Part shown: piece by piece, positions 13,059-18,245 of the stretch
Layout: each line of letters begins with the position of its first letter
Numbering within the stretch: the first letter of the stretch is position 1
Assembly (NCBI GenBank): GCA_905236265.1
Contig: CAJOOV010000028.1
Coordinates: 1 to 18,245, forward strand
From: an uncultured Oscillospiraceae bacterium
GTDB taxonomy: Bacteria; Bacillota; Clostridia; Oscillospirales; Oscillospiraceae
Direction: 5' to 3'
Length of the DNA: 18,245 bases
Program-made: the position numbers and the translations under genes
Notes under the pieces: model-generated
Told to the model about the DNA's origin: nothing
What the model saw: the letters and a program-made list of their open reading frames with translations, nothing else
Databases searched by the model: none

Positions 13059-13736
13059 ATGACCTACAAGGAAGAGTTTATCACCTTTATGGTGCGCTCC
13101 GGCGTGTTGACCTTCGGAGACTTTACCACCAAGAGCGGCCGCAAAACCCCCTACTTTGTCAATACCGGAAACTACAAAACCGGCGCTCAGGCCAGCCGTC
13201 TGGGGGACTACTATGCCGCCTGCGTGCAGGAGCATATGCCCGGCGGAATCACTGCCCTGTTCGGCCCCGCCTACAAGGGCATCCCCCTGGCCGTGACCAC
13301 TGCCGCCGCCCTGTACCGGAACTATGGGCGTGATCTGCCCTACTGCTTCAACCGCAAGGAGGCTAAGGATCACGGGGAGGGCGGCTCCATGGTGGGCTAC
13401 CAGCCGGGACAGGGGGACAATATCGCCATCATTGAGGACGTGGTCACCGCAGGCACCGCCGTGCGGGAGACCATCGCCCTGTTTCGTGAGGTGGCGGAGG
13501 TGAACCTGTGCGCCCTGTTTGTATCCGTAGACCGGATGGAGCGGGGCACAAGGGACTGCTCCACGCTGGACGAGCTGAGGCAGGATTACGGCATTGCGGT
13601 CTATCCCATTGTCACCATCCGGGAAATCACGGCGTTTCTGCACAACCGCCCGGTGGACGGGAGGGTGTATATTGACGATGAAATGAAGTCCCGCATCGAG
13701 GACTATCTCCGCCAATACGGAGCCGCTCATGGCTGA
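13059..13736 (+). CDS. pyrE: Orotate phosphoribosyltransferase
   Basis: This 225-residue cytoplasmic enzyme converts orotate and PRPP to orotidine 5'-phosphate, the fifth step of pyrimidine synthesis. The N-terminal segment SGVLTFGDFTTKSGRKTPYFVNTG is characteristic of PyrE. The flexible catalytic loop is at NRKEAKDHGEGG (98-109) and the PRPP motif at IAIIEDVVTAGTA (122-134). The start is ATG 13059 with GGGAGGAAG upstream; the long open frame before it runs antisense-free through the ZIP gene but is not the start. The end overlaps radC by 8 bp, so the two are translationally coupled. No other pyr genes are present, so pyrE is detached from the main pyrimidine cluster. Confidence 0.96.
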   Translation: MTYKEEFITFMVRSGVLTFGDFTTKSGRKTPYFVNTGNYKTGAQASRLGDYYAACVQEHMPGGITALFGPAYKGIPLAVTTAAALYRNYGRDLPYCFNRKEAKDHGEGGSMVGYQPGQGDNIAIIEDVVTAGTAVRETIALFREVAEVNLCALFVSVDRMERGTRDCSTLDELRQDYGIAVYPIVTIREITAFLHNRPVDGRVYIDDEMKSRIEDYLRQYGAAHG

Positions 13737-14424
13737 AGGGAGCGGCAAAAACGTCCACGCCGGTCATCGCAGCCGGGTGAGACAGCGGTTTTTGGAGTTC
13801 GGAGGAGAGCAGCTTCAGGATCACCAGCTTCTGGAGCTGATTCTGTTCTATGCCATTCCCCAGCGGGATGTGAACCCCCTTGCCCATGAGCTGATCGGCC
13901 GCTTTGGCAGTCTGCAGGGCGTGCTGGAGGCCTCCCGTGAGGAGCTGAAGGAGACGGTGGGCATCACGGACAACACCGTGGCGCTGCTGAAGCTCTTCCC
14001 GGAGGTCACCCGGCGGGCGGTTCGTGCCCAGAACAGCGTTGGAGTGATCGTCAACACCACGGAGGAGGCGGCGGAGCTGCTGATGCCCTGTTTTGTGGGC
14101 GCTCAGCAGGAGCTGCTCTATCTGCTCTCCACGGACGCAAAGGGAAAGCTGCTGGGGCTGGACAGAATCTCCGTGGGCGCAGTGGACGCCGTATTGCTGG
14201 ACCAGCGGCGGGTGGTGGAGAAGGCGCTGCACCGAAGAGCCAGCCAGCTCTTCCTCGCCCACTGCCATGTCAGCGGGCTTGCCATCCCCTCCCAGTCGGA
14301 CGTGAGCAGCACCCAGCGGCTGCGTGTCGCTCTGGGGGCGCTGGGGTTGCGGCTGAACGACCATATCATCTTTGCCGACGGGGACTATGTGTCCATGGTG
14401 CAGTCCGGCATGATCGAACCCTGA
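13729..14424 (+). CDS. RadC-family JAB/MPN+ domain protein
   Basis: This 231-residue protein matches the RadC length. The N-terminal half has a helix-hairpin-helix-like region (about 35-80, NPLAHELIGRFGSLQGVLEAS). The C-terminal MPN+ domain carries the JAMM pattern H-x-H-x7-S-x2-D: His178, His180, Ser188 and Asp191, with Glu128 as the likely fourth catalytic residue. The usual RadC HNHPSG reads HCHVSG here, keeping both metal histidines but losing Asn and Pro. RadC's cellular role is unsettled; an old DNA-repair assignment was not upheld. ATG 13729 lies within the end of pyrE, with GGAG 6 bp before it. Its position between pyrE and dusB offers no clear functional clue. Confidence 0.88.
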   Translation: MAEGSGKNVHAGHRSRVRQRFLEFGGEQLQDHQLLELILFYAIPQRDVNPLAHELIGRFGSLQGVLEASREELKETVGITDNTVALLKLFPEVTRRAVRAQNSVGVIVNTTEEAAELLMPCFVGAQQELLYLLSTDAKGKLLGLDRISVGAVDAVLLDQRRVVEKALHRRASQLFLAHCHVSGLAIPSQSDVSSTQRLRVALGALGLRLNDHIIFADGDYVSMVQSGMIEP

Positions 14425-14454
14425 TACACACTGCCCGGAAGGAGGGAGTCAGCT

Positions 14455-15429
14455 TTGAACATCGGTACAGTAACGCTTCCGGGCAGGCTTGCCCTTGCCC
14501 CCATGGCAGGGGTGACAGACCTTGCTTTCCGGGTGATTTGCCGGGAGCTGGGGGCGGACTACACGGTGACGGAGATGGTCAGCGCCAAGGCGCTGTGCTA
14601 TCAGGACAAAAAGACCCTCCCCCTGATGACTCTCGCTCCCGGAGAGCATCCCGCAGCGGTGCAGCTCTTTGGCAGCGACCCGGTTTGTATGCAGGAGGCG
14701 GCGGCGAAGGTGTGCCAGCTTGCCCGTCCGGACATCATTGACATCAATATGGGCTGCCCGGTACATAAGATCGTCTCCGGCGGGGACGGCTCTGCGCTGA
14801 TGCGCACCCCGGAGCTGGCCTGCCGGGTGATTGAGGCGGTGGTTCGGGGGGCGGACTGCCCGGTGACGGTGAAATTCCGCAAGGGCTGGGACGCAGAGCA
14901 TGTGAACGCCGTGGCGTTTGGCATCATGGCGGCCAGCGCCGGGGCATCCGCCCTCACGGTTCACGCCCGTACCCGCACCCAGATGTACGCCGGGCGTGCG
15001 GACTGGGAGATCATCCGTCAGGTGAAGCAGGCGGTACAGGTTCCGGTGTTTGCCAACGGGGATGTATTCACCCCGGAGGACGCAGGGAACATCCTCGCCT
15101 TCACCGGGGCGGACGGAGTGATGATCGGGCGGGGCGCCTGCGGCAACCCGTGGCTGTTCCAGCAGGCGAAGGCGCTGCTGGAGGGCCAGCCCATGCCTGC
15201 GCCCCCCACCGTGGCACAGCGGGCGGATACCGCCCTGCGTCAGTTCCGCATGGCGTGTCAGTGGAAGGGGGAGCACATCGCCTGTCTGGAGGCACGCAAG
15301 AGCTACGCATGGTATCTCAAGGGCGTGCGGGGCGGGACGAAGTGGAAAGCCCGCATGACCCAGCTCTCCACCATGGCGGAGGTGGAGGCCATTACACGGG
15401 AGTTGAAGGCGGCCTATCCGGAGGGGTAA
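14455..15429 (+). CDS. dusB: tRNA-dihydrouridine synthase B
   Basis: This 324-residue FMN-dependent cytoplasmic enzyme reduces specific uridines in the tRNA D-loop. The start is TTG 14455, supported by GGAAGGAGGGAG about 8 bp upstream and by the family-typical start NIGTVTLPGRLALAPMAGVTD. The catalytic cysteine is Cys101 in NMGCPVHKIV, preceded by DIID. The FMN-phosphate region is FANGDVFTPEDA, followed by GADGVMIGRGACGNPWLF. The C-terminal helical domain has the LEARKSYAWYLKG motif of the Dus tRNA-binding domain. It is the third gene of the pyrE-radC-dusB operon, 30 bp after radC, and lies directly upstream of a tRNA gene, though that gene has its own promoter. Confidence 0.95.
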   Translation: MNIGTVTLPGRLALAPMAGVTDLAFRVICRELGADYTVTEMVSAKALCYQDKKTLPLMTLAPGEHPAAVQLFGSDPVCMQEAAAKVCQLARPDIIDINMGCPVHKIVSGGDGSALMRTPELACRVIEAVVRGADCPVTVKFRKGWDAEHVNAVAFGIMAASAGASALTVHARTRTQMYAGRADWEIIRQVKQAVQVPVFANGDVFTPEDAGNILAFTGADGVMIGRGACGNPWLFQQAKALLEGQPMPAPPTVAQRADTALRQFRMACQWKGEHIACLEARKSYAWYLKGVRGGTKWKARMTQLSTMAEVEAITRELKAAYPEG

Positions 15430-15456
15430 GTTTTTGTGAAAAGCGAAAAATGATGC

Positions 15457-15485
15457 TTGACTTTTGGGGACGGGATGGGTATACT
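15457..15485 (+). promoter_or_regulatory. Promoter of tRNA-Val
   Basis: TTGACT (15457-15462), a 17-bp spacer and TATACT (15480-15485) end 15 bp before the mature tRNA 5' end, the usual place for a stable-RNA promoter. Confidence 0.82.
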
Positions 15486-15500
15486 AATAAAGTCCGGTTC

Positions 15501-15574
15501 GGACGATTAGCTCAGCTGGCTAGAGCATCCGCTTGACGTGCGGAAGGCCACAGGTTCGAATCCTGTATCGTCCA
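15501..15574 (+). tRNA. tRNA-Val (anticodon GAC)
   Basis: The 74-nt cloverleaf folds fully. The acceptor stem is GGACGAT with ATCGTCC. The D stem is GCTC with GAGC, and the anticodon stem TCCGC with GCGGA encloses the loop TTGACGT. The T stem ACAGG with CCTGT encloses TTCGAAT. The anticodon GAC is at 15535-15537 and the discriminator base is A15574. The 3' CCA is not encoded (TCC follows), so it must be added enzymatically. Confidence 0.96.
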
Positions 15575-15581
15575 TCCCTTT

Positions 15582-15607
15582 GAGAGGTTCGAAAGAGCCT
15601 CTCTTTT
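15582..15607 (+). terminator. Terminator of tRNA-Val
   Basis: GAGAGGTTC (15582-15590) pairs with GAGCCTCTC (15595-15603) including one T·G pair. It is closed by a GAAA tetraloop and followed by TTTT, only 7 bp after the tRNA. Confidence 0.85.
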
Positions 15608-15638
15608 GTTGCAAGCGGCACACCCCTTGCAGTGGGTC

Positions 15639-15668
15639 AGGCCACAGGTTGGAATCCTGTATCGTCCA
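15639..15668 (+). repeat. Direct repeat of the tRNA-Val 3' end (tRNA fragment or attachment-site scar)
   Basis: These 30 nt repeat positions 15545-15574, the variable loop to the discriminator base of tRNA-Val, exactly 94 bp downstream with 29 of 30 identical. The one change turns the T-loop TTCGAAT into TTGGAAT (15651), replacing the invariant C56. The 5' half of a tRNA is not present upstream, so this is not a working tRNA. A strong terminator follows at once. Duplicated tRNA 3' ends are the classic mark of integration by tyrosine recombinases; a decayed tandem tRNA is the alternative. Confidence 0.85.
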
Positions 15669-15672
15669 CTTT

Positions 15673-15724
15673 TGCAGTTTGTTGTAAACCAGAGAATGGT
15701 TCTGCGGCAAACTGCATTTTTTTT
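15673..15724 (+). terminator. Strong terminator after the tRNA 3' duplicate
   Basis: TGCAGTTTG (15673-15681) pairs with CAAACTGCA (15708-15716), with an inner hairpin AACCA/TGGTT (15687-15691 and 15697-15701). Eight T residues follow (15717-15724). It lies 5 bp after the tRNA-like fragment, as if the copied unit once included a transcribed tRNA. Confidence 0.8.
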
Positions 15725-15951
15725 CCTGCTGGCAAGGGGGTATCCATTGTGTAAATGCCGTCATCAGACATTAAGCCATTGACGGCATATGCGTGGACTT
15801 CAAAGCGAAGGTTCAATGAGGAATTGCTCTCAAAATGAAATGAGAGTGTTATAGCATCTGATGTTTCCTGGATTCCTGTCAGATCAATTCTCACATCGTT
15901 TCCATCGTAAATGGTGCCTGTATCTACAGTCAGACTGACAGCCGGTTCACG
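15688..15951 (-). pseudogene. Truncated remnant of a surface or lipoprotein domain gene
   Basis: On the minus strand the frame encodes a recognisable beta-rich piece: VSLTVDTGTIYDGNDVRIDL, then SFHFESNSSLNLRFEVHAYA and VNGLMSDD, ending APLPAGKK-like at LPAGKKMQF. The pattern of 'IYD..V.I.LTGI', 'ENNS'-like and 'VNG' resembles extracellular Ig-like (DUF4352/DUF5067-type) domains of clostridial lipoproteins. There is no start, signal peptide or ribosome binding site: upstream it runs into the promoter region of the next operon, and downstream it runs into the terminator and tRNA copy. It is therefore broken at both ends. A count over 15781-15900 gives 50 G/C of 120 (42%), well below the flanking genes, which suggests foreign origin. 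The family assignment is tentative. Confidence 0.55.
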
Positions 15952-15983
15952 CAATACAACAGTGAAAAAACAGCAAAAGCATA

Positions 15984-16012
15984 TTGACACAACGTCAGAA
16001 TACATGTATACT
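15984..16012 (+). promoter_or_regulatory. Promoter of the aldo/keto reductase operon
   Basis: A perfect TTGACA (15984-15989), a 17-bp spacer and TATACT (16007-16012) stand in an AT-rich context, giving a leader of about 135 nt before the first gene. Confidence 0.82.
15985..15997. promoter_or_regulatory. Candidate operator 1 overlapping the -35 element
   Basis: TGACACAACGTCA has inverted half sites TGAC and GTCA separated by 5 bp and overlaps the -35. A second copy with the same layout starts 36 bp downstream, which makes a shared regulator likely. The regulator is not in the window. Confidence 0.55.
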
Positions 16013-16020
16013 ACAAGCAA

Positions 16021-16033
16021 TGACACGATGTCA
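16021..16033. promoter_or_regulatory. Candidate operator 2 at the transcription start region
   Basis: TGACACGATGTCA is a palindrome of TGACA and TGTCA around a 3-bp centre. With operator 1 it brackets the -10. Similarity continues beyond the palindrome (both are followed by GNATA), so the repeated unit is about 18 bp. Confidence 0.6.
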
Positions 16034-16085
16034 GCATAAATACGCAGGGGAGTGGGTGCTGATCCTGACAGGGGAGAAAGCATCC

Positions 16086-16139
16086 ATGTGCGTACAGCTA
16101 ATATGCCGGCAGCCAGTCAATCGCCGCCGGAACAGTTGA
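16086..16139 (+). CDS. Possible 17-residue leader peptide
   Basis: ATG 16086 has AGGGGAG 9-10 bp upstream and reads MCVQLICRQPVNRRRNS before TGA, 15 bp ahead of the aldo/keto reductase start and inside its leader. It has two Cys and a basic tail. With no comparison available, translation and any control role are speculative. Confidence 0.25.
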   Translation: MCVQLICRQPVNRRRNS

Positions 16140-16154
16140 CAGGAGGAGCAGAGG

Positions 16155-17090
16155 ATGAAACAATTACCAAAAATCGCCCTTGGCGCATGGGCATGGGGCA
16201 ACGACGGAACCTTCGGAAACAACCTTACGGCGGAGACGCTGAAGCCCATCTTTGACAAGGCTATGGCGAGCGGCCTGAACCTGTGGGACACCGCCTACGC
16301 CTACGGTATGGGTACTTCGGAAAAGGTGCTGGCGGGCTTTTTGCAGAACCTGCCCAGAGAGTCCTATCTGGTGTCCGACAAGTTCACCCCCCAGTGCGCC
16401 AACCCTGCCTCTCCCACCGCAATGGCGGATATGATCGAGATGCAGCTCAAGCTGATGAATCTGGATCAGTTCGACATTTACTGGATCCACAACGTCTGGG
16501 ATGCGCCCAAGTGGACGCAGGAGCTGGCGAAGTATTTTGAGGGGAAGGACAAGGTACCCCTGCTGGGCGTGTCCAACCACAATCTGGCGGAGATCAAGCA
16601 GGCAGACGAGATTTTGAAGGCGCATGGCCTGAAGCTGTCCGCCGTACAGAACCATTACAGCCTGATCAACCGCTCCTCCGAGGACTCCGGCATTCTGGAC
16701 TACTGCAGGGAGAATGACATTCACTTCTTCGCCTACATGGTTCTGGAACAGGGCGCGCTCTCCGGCAAGTACGACACCAGGCACCCTATGCCGGAGGGCT
16801 CGGAGCGTGGGAAAACCTACAACCCGGTGCTGGACAAGCTGGAGGTGCTGAATGGTGCGCTGAAAAAGCTGGCAGACAAATATCAGGTGGGCGCCGCCCA
16901 GATTCCTGTGGCGTGGGCGATTGCCAAGGGTACGCTGCCTATCATCGGCGTGACCAAGGTCTCCCATGTGGAGGACGCAGTGAAGGCGGCCAACGTGGTA
17001 CTCACCCCGGAGGAAATGGCTGAGCTGGAGCAGGTTGCTGACAAACTGAACATCAACACAATTCGTTTTTGGGAAAAGGAGATGAAGTGA
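16155..17090 (+). CDS. Aldo/keto reductase
   Basis: This 311-residue cytoplasmic (beta/alpha)8-barrel oxidoreductase is expected to use NADPH or NADH to reduce carbonyl compounds. The catalytic tetrad is intact: Asp45 and Tyr50 (WDTAYAYG), Lys76 (VSDKF) and His112 (YWIHNVW). The C-terminal cofactor region contains PIIGVTKVSHVEDAVKA. The opening LPKIALGAWAWGNDGTFG is typical of clostridial AKRs. The start ATG 16155 has AGGAGGAGC upstream. It leads an operon with a flavin-reductase-like protein 2 bp downstream and another AKR after it. The substrate is unknown. The GC-rich coding sequence resembles the rest of the window, unlike its AT-rich upstream region. Confidence 0.93.
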   Translation: MKQLPKIALGAWAWGNDGTFGNNLTAETLKPIFDKAMASGLNLWDTAYAYGMGTSEKVLAGFLQNLPRESYLVSDKFTPQCANPASPTAMADMIEMQLKLMNLDQFDIYWIHNVWDAPKWTQELAKYFEGKDKVPLLGVSNHNLAEIKQADEILKAHGLKLSAVQNHYSLINRSSEDSGILDYCRENDIHFFAYMVLEQGALSGKYDTRHPMPEGSERGKTYNPVLDKLEVLNGALKKLADKYQVGAAQIPVAWAIAKGTLPIIGVTKVSHVEDAVKAANVVLTPEEMAELEQVADKLNINTIRFWEKEMK

Positions 17091-17092
17091 TC

Positions 17093-17638
17093 ATGGCAAA
17101 GAAGAATATCGGCGCAACGCTGGCGCTGTATCCCTGCCCGGTGATTGTAGTAGGTGCCATGGTGGAGGACAAGCCCACATGGACACTGGTTGCCCACGCT
17201 GGGACGGTGGCGCACAGCCACCTGATGGTCTCTCTGGTGCAGGCGCACTATATCAACAAGGGCATCCGGGAGAACAAAAAGCTCTCTGTGAACGTGGTAG
17301 ACGAGAGCTGGCTGAAGGATGCCGACAAGATGGGCACCATCTCTGGCAACAAGGTAGACAAGTCCGGGATGTTTGCATGGAGCATGGGTGAAAACGGCGC
17401 TCCCCTGATTGACGAGGCAAAGGTGTCCATTGAGTGCGAGGTGGACGGCAACTATGAGCTGGAGCACTTCGACCACTTTATCTGCAAAATCCTTGCCACC
17501 TATGCCGATGAGGGCGTGCTGAACGAAAAGGGCAAGATCGACTATCATGTGTTCAAGCCTGTTCTGTTTGAATTCCTCACCTACGAGTATTTTGTCACCG
17601 GTGACAAGGTGGGCAACTGCGGCAAGATGAACGGATGA
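17093..17638 (+). CDS. Flavin reductase-like / flavoredoxin-type FMN-binding protein
   Basis: This 181-residue single-domain protein of the flavin-reductase-like split-barrel type begins KKNIGATLALYPCPVIVVGAM. The pattern 'YP.PV..VG' at the start and the KLSVNV and HFICKI stretches are family features. Such proteins bind FMN and either reduce free flavin or carry electrons (flavoredoxin). ATG 17093 lies 2 bp after the AKR stop; GTG 17087, closer to AAGGAG, is an alternative start adding two residues. Its place between two aldo/keto reductases suggests one redox pathway, but whether it reduces a substrate, supplies flavin or protects against oxygen is unknown. Confidence 0.87.
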   Translation: MAKKNIGATLALYPCPVIVVGAMVEDKPTWTLVAHAGTVAHSHLMVSLVQAHYINKGIRENKKLSVNVVDESWLKDADKMGTISGNKVDKSGMFAWSMGENGAPLIDEAKVSIECEVDGNYELEHFDHFICKILATYADEGVLNEKGKIDYHVFKPVLFEFLTYEYFVTGDKVGNCGKMNG

Positions 17639-17682
17639 CAAAGCAGACGGATTCAGAGCGTCAATTGAGGTGTTTGGGAGAC

Positions 17683-18245
17683 ATGAAATACACAAAACTG
17701 GGCAACTCAGACCTGACCGTGTCCCGTATCTGCATGGGCTGCATGGGCTTTGGGGATGCAGAGAGAGGTCAGCACAGCTGGACCATTGACGAGGCACACT
17801 CCCGCAAGATCATCAAGCGGGGCTTAGAGCTGGGGGTCAACTTCTTCGATACCGCCATCGCCTACCAAAGCGGCACCAGTGAGCAGTATTTGGGACGCTC
17901 TCTGAGGGATTTTGCCAAACGGGAGGATGTGGTGGTGGCCACAAAATTCCTTCCCCGCACGCCGGAGGAGATGGAAAAGGGCATCAGCGGTCAGCAGCAC
18001 ATTGAGAATATGCTCAACACCAGTTTGAAAAATCTGGGCATGGACTACGTTGACCTGTACATCTACCACATGTGGGACTGGAACACCCCCATTTATGATA
18101 TTCTGGACGGTCTGAACCGTGTGGTCAAGGCGGGGAAAGCCAGATATATCGGCATCTCCAACTGCTATGCGTGGCAGCTTGCCAAGGCAAACGCACTGGC
18201 AGAGCGGGAGGGCTTTGCAAGGTTCGTATCCATTCAGGGGCATTA
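17683..18245 (+). CDS. Aldo/keto reductase (3' partial)
   Basis: The gene runs off the window end after 187 complete codons with no stop. It starts at ATG 17683 with GAGGTG 10 bp upstream and GGGAG very close. MKYTKLGNSDLTVSRICMGCMGFG is the standard start of the YajO/Tas-like aldo/keto reductase group. Catalytic residues are visible: Asp and Tyr in NFFDTAIAYQSGTSE, Lys in VVATKF and His in LYIYHMWDW. It then reads VKAGKARYIGISN as in the family. It is only distantly similar to the AKR at 16155, so it is a different subfamily rather than a recent duplicate. It lies 44 bp after the flavin-reductase-like gene and probably belongs to the same operon. Confidence 0.92.
   Translation, partial: MKYTKLGNSDLTVSRICMGCMGFGDAERGQHSWTIDEAHSRKIIKRGLELGVNFFDTAIAYQSGTSEQYLGRSLRDFAKREDVVVATKFLPRTPEEMEKGISGQQHIENMLNTSLKNLGMDYVDLYIYHMWDWNTPIYDILDGLNRVVKAGKARYIGISNCYAWQLAKANALAEREGFARFVSIQGH

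Larger units (their letters stand above)
15575..16154. other. 580-bp gap between tRNA-Val and the aldo/keto reductase operon
   Basis: This stretch has no intact gene. In order it holds the tRNA terminator, a tRNA 3' copy, a second terminator, an AT-rich broken gene on the minus strand, a promoter with twin palindromes and a leader with a possible 17-codon peptide. No integrase, transposase or terminal inverted repeats are seen. Confidence 0.75.

Noticed and set aside
15507..15764. Minus-strand frame across the tRNA and its copy, with repeated DDTGFEPVA-like peptides
   Set aside because: The peptides are translations of tRNA T-arm DNA. They are a known source of false protein entries.
1..18245. 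CRISPR arrays, insertion sequences, restriction or phage-defence genes
   Set aside because: No regularly spaced repeats, transposase or integrase genes, terminal inverted repeats or recognisable defence domains were seen on either strand.

Overview
The window reads as chromosomal DNA of a GC-rich, low-complexity-free anaerobic Firmicute, most likely a clostridial relative of the Oscillospiraceae. The reasons are strong AGGAGG-type ribosome binding sites, TTGACA-17-TATAAT type promoters, occasional GTG and TTG starts, a B. subtilis-like OhrR, LuxS, and single-domain GH77 and ZIP genes. The genus assignment is inference. Coding sequence is GC-rich throughout, except for an AT-rich patch near 15,730-16,050.

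Layout. (1) 1-2567, + strand: three tandem paralogous membrane-anchored SGNH/DltD-like proteins, the first cut by the window edge. (2) 2636-4143: a promoter, an NSS-family sodium-coupled transporter and a bidirectional terminator. (3) 4210-5895, - strand: a four-gene peroxide-response operon (GPx, TSCPD protein, flavodoxin, OhrR). Its promoter carries an OhrR-box-like inverted repeat in the spacer. (4) 5956-7609, + strand: malQ with its own promoter and terminator. (5) 7622-8596, - strand: prmA. (6) 8713-9201, + strand: an unknown helical protein. (7) 9289-12079, - strand: a methyl-cycle and adenine-salvage operon in the order PRTase, luxS, mtnN, add. (8) 12196-12987, + strand: a ZIP metal transporter. 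(9) 12996-15429, + strand: pyrE, radC-like, dusB. (10) 15457-15724: tRNA-Val(GAC) with promoter and terminator, then a 30-nt copy of its 3' end followed by a second terminator. (11) 15688-15951, - strand: an AT-rich broken gene remnant. (12) 15984-18245, + strand: an operator-flanked promoter driving aldo/keto reductase, flavin-reductase-like protein and a second aldo/keto reductase, the last running off the window.

How the genes work together. The OhrR operon looks like a self-contained organic-peroxide sensor and detoxification unit that also includes an uncharacterised four-cysteine TSCPD protein and a small flavodoxin. The luxS operon takes S-adenosylhomocysteine to homocysteine and the AI-2 precursor (MtnN, LuxS), and the flanking PRTase and adenosine deaminase could recycle the purine by-products. 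The tRNA-Val region looks like an old integration or recombination scar, next to a redox operon with its own twin palindromic operators. The points most worth a second look are the OhrR operon, the tRNA scar and the twin operators.
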